Assembly (NCBI RefSeq): GCF_025465995.1
Contig: NZ_JANLNY010000006.1
Coordinates: 62,001-126,000 of the forward strand
Source of the DNA: Pseudomonas sp. 5P_3.1_Bac2
Lineage (GTDB): Bacteria; Pseudomonadota; Gammaproteobacteria; Pseudomonadales; Pseudomonadaceae
Direction of reading: 5' to 3'
DNA: 64,000 nucleotides
Shown: positions 36,008-43,877 of the stretch, piece by piece
Position numbering within the stretch: the stretch's first letter is position 1
Layout of the letters: the number at the start of each line of letters is the position of its first letter
Made by a program: the position numbers and the translations under genes
The notes under the pieces: model-generated
What the model saw: only the letters and a program-made list of their open reading frames with translations
Databases searched by the model: none
What the model was told of the DNA's origin: nothing

Positions 36008-36898
36008 ATGACTGCCTCACTTCCCGCCTTGGCCTTTGCCGGTATTGGTTTGATGGGTCTGCCCATGACCCAGCGCTTATTGGCCGCCGGTTTTCCCCTG
36101 CATGTATGGAATCGCACCGCGGCTAAGTGTGCGCCGTTAACCGCTGCTGGCGCCGGGCTGTGCACCAGTCCCGCGCAGCTTTGCGGGCAAGCCGAGATCG
36201 TCATGCTGTGCCTGGCCGACACGGCTGTCGTGCGCGACGTGGTGTTTGGCCCGGGCGGCATTGCCGAGAGCGCCAAACCCGGCCAGTTGCTGGTGGATTT
36301 CTCCAGCATTGAACCCGCCGCCACCCGCGAGATGGCGGCCGAGCTATTGGCGCGCACGGGGATGCATTGGGTCGATGCGCCGGTGTCGGGCGGCACACCG
36401 GGAGCGGCAGCCGGTACGCTGGCGATTATGGCCGGTGGCCGTGAGCAGGACATCGAGCAGATCCGGCCAATCCTTGCCCATTTAGGCCAACGCCTGACGC
36501 GCATGGGGGAGGTCGGCGCGGGGCAGGTGACTAAGGTCGGCAACCAAATGATCGTCGCCTGCAATGCTCTGGTAATTGCCGAGGTAGTGGCCATGGCCGA
36601 GCGTGCCGGGGTGGATGCCCGCTTGCTGGCGCCAGCGTTGGCCGGTGGTTTTGCCGACAGCAAGCCGCTGCAAATCCTCGCCCCGCAAATGGCGGCCAGC
36701 CAGTTTGAGCCGGTCAAATGGCATGTGCGCACTCTGCTCAAAGACCTGGACACCGCCGTTAAGCTATCCCAGCAACTCGGTGCGGCTACCCCCATCAGCG
36801 CTCTGGCCGCGCAGTTGATGCGTCAGCATGGTGGCCAAGGCTATTTAGAGGCTGACCCCGCCACTCTGGTCGAACTCTATCGGGAGCACGTGCAATGA
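36008..36898 (+). CDS. NAD-dependent 3-hydroxyacid dehydrogenase, tartronate semialdehyde reductase type
   Basis: A 296-residue member of the beta-hydroxyacid dehydrogenase family. The dinucleotide motif GIGLMGLPM is near residue 11, the substrate loop APVSGGTPGAAAGTLAIM near 122 and the catalytic-Lys segment GAGQVTKVGNQ near 172. It reduces tartronate semialdehyde to glycerate or acts on 3-hydroxyisobutyrate-like acids. The 4-nt overlap with a hydroxypyruvate-isomerase-family gene favours a glyoxylate/tartronate role (GlxR), but glyoxylate carboligase is not in the window. Confidence 0.85.
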   Translation: MTASLPALAFAGIGLMGLPMTQRLLAAGFPLHVWNRTAAKCAPLTAAGAGLCTSPAQLCGQAEIVMLCLADTAVVRDVVFGPGGIAESAKPGQLLVDFSSIEPAATREMAAELLARTGMHWVDAPVSGGTPGAAAGTLAIMAGGREQDIEQIRPILAHLGQRLTRMGEVGAGQVTKVGNQMIVACNALVIAEVVAMAERAGVDARLLAPALAGGFADSKPLQILAPQMAASQFEPVKWHVRTLLKDLDTAVKLSQQLGAATPISALAAQLMRQHGGQGYLEADPATLVELYREHVQ

Positions 36899-37686
36899 AA
36901 ATCGCCGCCAACCTAAGCCTGTTATTTAACGAATTGTCTCTGGCCCAGCGCATTGTCGCGGCGGCCGCAGCCGGCTTTGATGGGGTGGAGATTCAGTTTC
37001 CGTATGAGGAGCTGGCGGCGCTCAAACTCAAAGACTTGCTCGAACGCAGCGGCCTGCCGCTGCGCCTGCTGAATGTGCCTGCAGCAGATTTGTTAGCCGG
37101 TGGCCCTGGCCTGGCCTGCGTGCCTGAGCGCCAGGCGCAGTTCGATCAAGCGCTGGAGCAGGCCTTAAGCTACGCCGCCATGACGCGTCCGGCGCTGATT
37201 AACGTGTTGCCCGGGCGTTTGCCTGAGGGCGTCAGTTTTGCCCAAGCCTGGGACTGTTTAGTGGGCAACCTGCGCAAGGCCGCTGAGGCCTTTGCCGTGC
37301 TTAATATCGGCGTGGTGGTGGAGGCGATCAATCCGCTGGACATGCCCGGCTTTTTAATCAACACGCCACAGCATCTGAGCGACTTACTGGACGCCGTGGA
37401 CCATGCCAATCTCCGCGCGCAATACGATCTCTACCATATGGCCCGGCAGGAGCTGGATGTGTTGGCGGGCTTGCAGTTACTGCGCGGGCGCATCGGCCAT
37501 GTGCAGTTTGCCGACTACCCCGGGCGTGGGGCGCCAGGCAGCGGCCGGGTGGATTTCGCCGCGCTGCTGGCGGCGCTTAAACACAGCGGTTATGACGGTT
37601 GGCTGGCGGCTGAGTATCGGCCAGATGCCGACGGCACCCAGGCCAGTCTCGCTTGGCTGGCGCCTTGGCGTGCGCAACTGGCTTAG
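36895..37686 (+). CDS. hyi: hydroxypyruvate isomerase family TIM-barrel protein
   Basis: A 263-residue xylose-isomerase-like TIM barrel. NLSLLFNEL, FDGVEIQFPYE, VVEAINPLDMPGF, DLYHMARQE, HVQFADYPGRGAPGSG and LAAEYRPD give the Hyi pattern and metal-binding acidic residues. It interconverts hydroxypyruvate and tartronate semialdehyde. Its start overlaps the dehydrogenase stop (ATGA), so both form one operon. Confidence 0.87.
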   Translation: MKIAANLSLLFNELSLAQRIVAAAAAGFDGVEIQFPYEELAALKLKDLLERSGLPLRLLNVPAADLLAGGPGLACVPERQAQFDQALEQALSYAAMTRPALINVLPGRLPEGVSFAQAWDCLVGNLRKAAEAFAVLNIGVVVEAINPLDMPGFLINTPQHLSDLLDAVDHANLRAQYDLYHMARQELDVLAGLQLLRGRIGHVQFADYPGRGAPGSGRVDFAALLAALKHSGYDGWLAAEYRPDADGTQASLAWLAPWRAQLA

Positions 37687-37693
37687 GCGCACA

Positions 37694-39874
37694 TTAGGCC
37701 TGAGCGCAGACCCGCTCTAGCACAGCGCAGTGTGGCGGGTAATCGGCACAGATGTGGCTAAGGGGCCGCGGCTTGCTGAACAGGTAGCCCTGCACTTGAT
37801 CGCAGCCTTGCTCCTGCAGCACCTGAAGCTGCGCCAGATCTTCGACCCCCTCGGCCACTACTCGCAGGTTGAGGGCGCGGGCCATAACGATGATGGCCTG
37901 GACGATTTCCCGGCTTTGCACCGAGCTGGCAATGTCCTGGATAAACGAGCGGTCGATCTTCAGGGTGTCCAGCGGCAGGCGGCGCAAACAGGCCAGGGAT
38001 GAGTAGCCGGTGCCGAAATCATCAATGGCGATGCTCACGCCAAGGGCGCGGATGCGTTGCAGTTTGTTGATGGCCTTGTCGAGGCTGGTGAGCAAAGCGC
38101 TTTCCGTCAGCTCCAGCTCCAGGCGCTGATTGCTTTGGGCCTGGCTTAGCACCTGTTCGATGCGCTCAGGCAGTTGGTTGCTAGCAAAGTTCATGGCCGA
38201 GCAGTTCACCGTGATCTTGAGCGTGCCGTAGCCTTGCTCCGTTAAACGCTGCAAGTCGCTGGCGGCCTGATGCAGTACCCAAGCGTCGAGCTGGTCGATA
38301 AAGCCGTTGGCCTCGGCAATGCCGATAAACCGCTCGGGACTAAGCAGCCCCAACTGCGGATGTTGCCAGCGCAGCAGGGCTTCGAGCTTGACCATCTGCC
38401 CGCTGGGCAAATCGATGATCGGCTGATAGTAGAGCTGCAGTTGCTCGCCTTTCGTTATGGCTTGGCGCAGGTCTTCTTCGAGCTGCAATTCCTGCGAGGC
38501 TTTTTGCGTCAGGCTGCGACTGTAGAAGTGCAGGGTATTACGCCCGGCATTTTTGGCTTGGTAGAGGGCCAGGTCCGCATGCTTGATCAGCTCTTCAACC
38601 GTGTCGCCGTCCTGGGGGAATACGCTGATGCCAATGCTGGTGGTCATCAGCATATTGCGTCCGGCGATCTTGATCGGCTCCTTCATCCGCTGCAGTAAGC
38701 GCTGCGCCAAGGTTTGCGCCACTGCGTTGTTTTCTAAGCTGGCAATCACGCAGAACTCATCACCGCCCAAGCGCGCGACTATATCGCTCTCGCGCATGGC
38801 GCTGCGGATACGTTTGGCCATGATGCTCAGCAGCTCATCGCCGGCATCATGGCCTAAGGAATCGTTGATCCGTTTGAAGTGGTCGACGTCCAAAAACATC
38901 ACCGCCAGCCCCCGGCCATTGCTGCTGTGCTCCGCCAGGGCGGCGCTAAAGGCGTGGTTAAAGCCGCGGCGATTGAGCTGTTCGGTGAGCGGGTCGTAAT
39001 GGGCGATCAGCTCCAGGGAGTCCTTATCCTGATCCAGTTGCACCAGCAGGGCGTTGACCCGCTGCAGGTCACGGTCTTTTTCATCCAGCTTACGTCCGGC
39101 CCACGCCGCGGTCAGGCTCAGGCCCAGTACCAGCAGGGTGATGCCGGCGACTATGATCAGCAGGTGCAAGCTGTTGTCGGCGCTGCGCAGGGCTAAGTGA
39201 GTCGGTGCGCTGCTGACTAAATTGAGCGCGGCCATGCCGGTGTAATGCATCGCGGCAATCGCCGCGCCCATGACCAAGGCAGCGGCGTATTTGAGCCAGC
39301 GTTTTTTGCGCTGAGCTGCGCTATGGATGTACTGGGCCAGTTTCAGCGCGGCGAAGCTGGCGCCGATGGCGATGCCAATCGACAGGCTAAATAAGCGCGC
39401 GTCGTAATAGATTTGCGCATCAGCGCGCAGCGCCGCCATGCCGCTGTAGTGCATGGCGCAAATGCCTAGGCCGACGACAATGGCGGCGAGAATTTGCTGG
39501 AGCAAGCTCGGCTCGCTCTCGGTCATCACAAGGACGGCGATCAAGCCGGCCAGCAGGGCAACCAGTAAAGAGAACAGGGTGATGGACAGGTCATAGGACA
39601 CCGCAATGGGCGTTTGGAACGCGAGCATGCCGATAAAATGCATGCTCCAGATGCCGCCCGCCAGGCACAGGCCGCCGATCAACTGCCAGCTCAGGCGCAT
39701 GCCGAGCCTTAAGGTATTGGCGCAGTGGCTGGCGATGGTCAGGGCGATAAAGCTACCGAGGGCCGCGATGAGGTAGGAAAGCACCACGAGCCAAGTCTCG
39801 TGGTTGCAAACCAAAATTACCTGCTGAGTTGCTGGCATATCCGCCATAAAGCGGATGCCTAGGCCATCCATCAT
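37694..39874 (-). CDS. MHYT-GGDEF-EAL c-di-GMP signalling protein
   Basis: A 726-residue membrane protein. An N-terminal MHYT sensor (about 25-260) has seven hydrophobic segments and three MHYT-type motifs: MHFIGM at 79, MHYSGM at 141, MHYTGM at 209. The GGDEF domain has an intact active site, GGDEF at 370-374, and an inhibitory-site RESD at 361-364. The EAL domain has EAL at 498-500 and the later motifs DDFGTGYSSL, KIDRSFI and VAEGVED. Both activities look intact, so it could make or degrade c-di-GMP in response to a gas or metal ligand sensed by MHYT. MucR and NbdA are the known relatives. It is 71 bp downstream of the tubulin-like gene on the same strand. Confidence 0.9.
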   Translation of the reverse strand: MMDGLGIRFMADMPATQQVILVCNHETWLVVLSYLIAALGSFIALTIASHCANTLRLGMRLSWQLIGGLCLAGGIWSMHFIGMLAFQTPIAVSYDLSITLFSLLVALLAGLIAVLVMTESEPSLLQQILAAIVVGLGICAMHYSGMAALRADAQIYYDARLFSLSIGIAIGASFAALKLAQYIHSAAQRKKRWLKYAAALVMGAAIAAMHYTGMAALNLVSSAPTHLALRSADNSLHLLIIVAGITLLVLGLSLTAAWAGRKLDEKDRDLQRVNALLVQLDQDKDSLELIAHYDPLTEQLNRRGFNHAFSAALAEHSSNGRGLAVMFLDVDHFKRINDSLGHDAGDELLSIMAKRIRSAMRESDIVARLGGDEFCVIASLENNAVAQTLAQRLLQRMKEPIKIAGRNMLMTTSIGISVFPQDGDTVEELIKHADLALYQAKNAGRNTLHFYSRSLTQKASQELQLEEDLRQAITKGEQLQLYYQPIIDLPSGQMVKLEALLRWQHPQLGLLSPERFIGIAEANGFIDQLDAWVLHQAASDLQRLTEQGYGTLKITVNCSAMNFASNQLPERIEQVLSQAQSNQRLELELTESALLTSLDKAINKLQRIRALGVSIAIDDFGTGYSSLACLRRLPLDTLKIDRSFIQDIASSVQSREIVQAIIVMARALNLRVVAEGVEDLAQLQVLQEQGCDQVQGYLFSKPRPLSHICADYPPHCAVLERVCAQA

Positions 39875-39945
39875 AAGCTGCCTTGCTAGTGAGAAACGTC
39901 CTCATTAGTGAAGCACAGCTTTGCCGATCGTGACGGATTCGTCGC

Positions 39946-42210
39946 TCAATCCGGCTTGATTTGATTGAGCGAGATAACCCGGGTTTTACCGATACGATGG
40001 CGGTAAATCTCGCGCAGGTACTTAACGGCTTTTTTCACGCTGTCGCGGCTCAGGCGGATGTCGTTGATCGATACGAATTTATCCGGCGAGTGGATCAGCT
40101 CGCGGTACTTCTTCTCGTACATCGGCTTGATCGCGTACCAGTTGGTGTCGAGGATTTTCGCCGGGTTTTCAAACTCGTTGAGCATCGAATCAAGCCGCGC
40201 CTCATCGAATTCTTCCTTGACGATAAAGTCCAGCACGGCGTTATCCAGGCTCTCATCGAAGCGGTGCGGGTCGCGGGCGAAGCAGCGCTTGATATAAGCG
40301 ACGATGAGGGTCAGGAAGTCATCCGACAGGCACGGGCTCTTAACGATCAAGGTGGTCAGCGACAGGTTGGCCGAGGCGCCGATGACCAGGGCATAGCGCT
40401 TGAGCGTGGTATTGGGGAACAGGCTGTTGAGGTGGGTTTTCAGCCGGTTCAGGTCCATATAGGACAGCTTGTAGTCTTTCGGCAGCGAGACGATCGAGAC
40501 CACCGAGGAGCAGTTTTTAAAGAAGTGCAGGTCGCTCAGTTGCGCGGCATCAAAATCAGATTTCTTGTAGTTCTCCAGTGCTTCGCGATAACGCTTCGAC
40601 TCGATCGGCAAGAGGCTGATGCCCTCGATGGCCTGGGTCACTTTGTTGAAGTGCGGCAGGTCGATGGAGCGGAAGAACAGGTCGTCGATATTCAGCCGTG
40701 GCGGCTCTTTTTCCAGAACGCGGAATTTATCCAGGGCCGCGGTGCTTTGCTCCGGCACCACGGATTCGGCATAGGCCACGGCCACCGGGCCGGCCAAGCT
40801 CATAAACAGGTCGTTGGCATCCAGGCGGATGGTTTCGCCGATGTCGATGCCGGCGCGGCGGAAATAGTTCTGGTCGTAGTCGGTGGTCACCGCCTGGGCG
40901 GTGAGGATGTTGAAAATCTGCTGCGAGATGTACTGGTTAGCGTGGCGCTCCATGGCGTTGACGTCGATGTTCTGGATGTTGCCGTCATCGCTTTCTTCGG
41001 CGTAGCGCATGATGTCGTTGGAGATCAGCATCATCGCGTTCCATGGGCGGATGCGGCGCATCACGCTTTCTTCGCTGTTCTCTTCGTTATCGAAGTTATA
41101 GGAGAAGTCCCATTCCTCGGCCAGGTACTTACACAGCAAACGCCCGGCGTTGATATGCAAGGCTTCGGACATTTCGCTGCGCTGGTCGGAGATGTTCGGC
41201 AGGATGCAGATGCCGCTGGTGAAGATCGGCTCAAAGACAAAACTGTGGCCACGGTGCTCGGGGCGCTGCTCGAAGTTGTTGGTGTCGAAGGTTTTGCTCA
41301 TGTAGCTGTACTGCTGGGCCAGGCCGAACTCCGAGGCCATGCCCGAGCCGGTGCCGCCACCGGCGCTGAAGATGTAGAAGTACAGGCGCGATTGGTTAGC
41401 CTTGATGCCGCAGGAGTCGATCAGGTAGCTGTGAATAAACTTCCAGTCTTCGTTGGTGAAGTGCTGGGTGTCTTTATTGAGGATGATCTTGGCCAGGTAC
41501 TGGCCGAGGATCGGTGCGTTACCGGCGCCGCCCGCATGCACCTCGGACAGGTCCATGATCTTCATCTTGCTGTAGTCGCTTAAAAACCCGCTGGTTTCGC
41601 CTTTACGGGAAAAACGAATCCGCCCGGCGATGTCTTTATCCAAGTCGCCGAGCATCACCAGCGGTTCGATAAGAAACACCGGCTTACTGTCTTTGCTCGG
41701 CGCGCGCAGCAAGTTGCTTTTGATCCAGCGGCTGGGGCGGAAGTCCTGCTCGGTGGCGGGCGTTTCCTCGTTATTGAACTCGCTCAGGTAAAACTGCCGG
41801 GCGTTGTACACCAGCGAGGCAACATCCAGAGCGATGTTCGAGCCGCAGCGGCCTAGGCCGATCAAGCACACCGAAGGGAAGTGCGGGGTGCGCCGGTCGT
41901 GTTCTTCATCTGCCGCCGGGGGCGGGAAGACTAGGCTGCGCAAGCCGTCGAGGTTATCCAGAATGCGATCGATATCGCGTTCGGTGAAATACATGTACTG
42001 TTCGCCGCCGATTTCCACCGGCAGATCGGGGCGCAGGGCCGCGGGGAGTTTATTGCTCAAAGGCGCGGGCTCTTCGTCATCGAGCGGGGCCAGTAGGGTG
42101 TCTGCTAAATCTGCCAGGGTTGCTTCGCTATGGGAGGGTGCTGCAGTTTTTGTTGTTTTCATGTTGTTGGCAGTCCGGCGGGTCACGGGTTGAAGAAGGC
42201 CAATGGCCAT
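39946..42210 (-). CDS. large tubulin/FtsZ-superfamily GTPase-like protein
   Basis: A 754-residue protein (738 if the ATG at 42162 is used; neither start has a good ribosome binding site). An N-terminal acidic linker of about 110 residues precedes a Rossmann-like GTPase core: CLIGLGRCGSNIALD at 115-129 (T1-like), HAGGAGN at 225-231, and the tubulin signature AGGGTGSG at 283-290 (T4 loop). The remaining 450 residues have no recognisable motif and end in a basic tail. There are no membrane spans. It fits 'tubulin-like' families that are distinct from FtsZ and TubZ and some of which are proposed to act in membrane remodelling. Cellular role unknown; it pairs with the c-di-GMP gene downstream. Confidence 0.8.
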   Translation of the reverse strand: MAIGLLQPVTRRTANNMKTTKTAAPSHSEATLADLADTLLAPLDDEEPAPLSNKLPAALRPDLPVEIGGEQYMYFTERDIDRILDNLDGLRSLVFPPPAADEEHDRRTPHFPSVCLIGLGRCGSNIALDVASLVYNARQFYLSEFNNEETPATEQDFRPSRWIKSNLLRAPSKDSKPVFLIEPLVMLGDLDKDIAGRIRFSRKGETSGFLSDYSKMKIMDLSEVHAGGAGNAPILGQYLAKIILNKDTQHFTNEDWKFIHSYLIDSCGIKANQSRLYFYIFSAGGGTGSGMASEFGLAQQYSYMSKTFDTNNFEQRPEHRGHSFVFEPIFTSGICILPNISDQRSEMSEALHINAGRLLCKYLAEEWDFSYNFDNEENSEESVMRRIRPWNAMMLISNDIMRYAEESDDGNIQNIDVNAMERHANQYISQQIFNILTAQAVTTDYDQNYFRRAGIDIGETIRLDANDLFMSLAGPVAVAYAESVVPEQSTAALDKFRVLEKEPPRLNIDDLFFRSIDLPHFNKVTQAIEGISLLPIESKRYREALENYKKSDFDAAQLSDLHFFKNCSSVVSIVSLPKDYKLSYMDLNRLKTHLNSLFPNTTLKRYALVIGASANLSLTTLIVKSPCLSDDFLTLIVAYIKRCFARDPHRFDESLDNAVLDFIVKEEFDEARLDSMLNEFENPAKILDTNWYAIKPMYEKKYRELIHSPDKFVSINDIRLSRDSVKKAVKYLREIYRHRIGKTRVISLNQIKPD

Positions 42211-42470
42211 ACCTTCATTAGTACTCTGCTTTTTAGCATGAAAAACGGAAAAACTCGCGGTTTTGTCCTACTAAAAGCGGGTCTGCACTGAAATTTTGAA
42301 TGACAATTTATTGGCGTGTTCACCCGTGCTTTTGGCATCACGCTGTATAGACTCGGTAAATAGTCGCAGACAGCCTGTGCTTGGCGCTCTAGTTTGCATG
42401 GAAGCCTTTATCGTCACGCCTTGATTGCCTATGGCAGTCAGTGGTTCTACTCATTAGCCGAGATGGATTT

Positions 42471-43796
42471 ATGCCCCAATCCCTGCAAGCCCCTAATGCA
42501 TGGCGAGTCTTGTTTCTGCTGTTTCTAGCCAACCTGTTTAACTTCTTCGATCGCACCATACCGGCCATTTTGGGTGAGCCAATCCGCCTGGAGTGGCACT
42601 TAAGCGATTTGCAAATGGGCCTGTTGGGCACCGCTTTTACCTTGGTTTACGCCATTGCCGGCATCCCTTTGGGACGCATGGCCGACACCGGCTCGCGGCG
42701 CAAAATCATGGGCTGGGGGCTGGCGGTGTGGAGCGGTCTGACCGCCATCAACGGCATGGCCTGGAACTACTGGAGCTTCTTGCTGATTCGCATGGGCGTC
42801 GGTGTGGGGGAGGCCAGCTATGCGCCGGCGGCCAACTCGCTGATTGGCGATCTGTTCCCCGCCACCAAGCGCGCCCGGGCCATGGGCCTCTTTATGCTCG
42901 GTTTGCCGCTCGGTCTGCTGCTGGCCTATTTCACTATCGGCGCCATGGTCCAGGCTTTTGGCAGCTGGCGTGCGCCGTTCTTTATTGCCGCGGTGCCCGG
43001 TTTGCTGCTGGCGCTGTTGATCTTCTTGATTAAAGAGCCGAGCCGGGGCGCGGCCGAATCAGTCGCCGTCAAAACCACGCCGGTGGCCAAGCCTTTGCGC
43101 AAAGTGTTGGCGGTGCGCACTTTCTGGTGGTTGGTGGTGGCTGGGCTGGCGTTTAACTTCGCGACCTATGCCTGTAACTCTTTTATGGTGCCGATGCTGC
43201 AGCGTTACTTTTTGCTGTCGCTGCAACAGGCGGCGGTGGCCACGGGGATTATTGTCGGCGTCACCGGTCTGTTTGGCCTGACCTTGGGCGGCCTGCTGGC
43301 CGATAAGATCCATCAGCGCTGGCCTCGTGGGCGCCTGCTGTTTGCTGCCCTGAGCCTGCTGATTGCTGCCGTTTGCACCGGGTTGGCGCTGTTGGCGCAG
43401 CGTATCGAGATTGCCGCATTCGTCGCCCTGTTCAGCCTTGGCTGGCTGTTCTCCTACAACTTCTACACCTGTGTTTACACGGCGATTCAGGACGTGATCG
43501 AGCCGCGCCTGCGCGCCACCGCCATGGCTTTGTTCTTCGCCGGCTTGTATCTGCTGGGTGGTGGCTTAGGCCCCGTGGTGGTGGGTTCGTTGTCCGATCA
43601 CTTCGCCCAGAGCGCCATGCTCGCCGCAGGGGCCAGTGATATGAGCGAAGTGTTTAAGGCGGTTGGCCTGCACGATGCTCTGTACTTGGTGCCGGTGGCG
43701 TTTGCGCTGACCATGTTGGCCCTGTGGCAAGCGTCGCGCAGCTGCGTGGCCGATGCCGCGCGGATGCAGCAGGGCATGCAAGAGCAAGACGCCTAG
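42471..43796 (+). CDS. MFS transporter, spinster-like
   Basis: A 441-residue major-facilitator protein with about 12 membrane segments. LFNFFDRTIPAILG in helix 1, the loop GRMADTGSRRK (MFS motif A) and RMGVGVGEASYAPAANSLI in helix 4 are typical of the Spns/spinster-like branch. Substrate unknown. ATG 42471 follows GAGATGG. A long perfect terminator is shared with the convergent rapA. Confidence 0.87.
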   Translation: MPQSLQAPNAWRVLFLLFLANLFNFFDRTIPAILGEPIRLEWHLSDLQMGLLGTAFTLVYAIAGIPLGRMADTGSRRKIMGWGLAVWSGLTAINGMAWNYWSFLLIRMGVGVGEASYAPAANSLIGDLFPATKRARAMGLFMLGLPLGLLLAYFTIGAMVQAFGSWRAPFFIAAVPGLLLALLIFLIKEPSRGAAESVAVKTTPVAKPLRKVLAVRTFWWLVVAGLAFNFATYACNSFMVPMLQRYFLLSLQQAAVATGIIVGVTGLFGLTLGGLLADKIHQRWPRGRLLFAALSLLIAAVCTGLALLAQRIEIAAFVALFSLGWLFSYNFYTCVYTAIQDVIEPRLRATAMALFFAGLYLLGGGLGPVVVGSLSDHFAQSAMLAAGASDMSEVFKAVGLHDALYLVPVAFALTMLALWQASRSCVADAARMQQGMQEQDA

Positions 43797-43824
43797 GCAC
43801 TTTGCCAGCTAAGGCCGCGGTAAT

Positions 43825-43863
43825 AAAAAAGGCTGCGCGGAGCAATCCGCGCAGCCTTTTTAT
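43825..43863. terminator. bidirectional terminator between the MFS gene and rapA
   Basis: A perfect 14-bp stem, AAAAGGCTGCGCGG/CCGCGCAGCCTTTT, with a 6-nt loop. The flanking A and T runs allow it to act on both convergent genes. Confidence 0.93.
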
Positions 43864-43877
43864 TGGACGCCTGGTGT

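Noticed and set aside
39961..41583. 540-codon plus-strand open frame opposite the tubulin-like gene
   Set aside because: It is antisense to a gene with clear tubulin motifs, is Val/Gln/Asp-rich without any domain, and arises from the GC-rich codon structure of the real gene.
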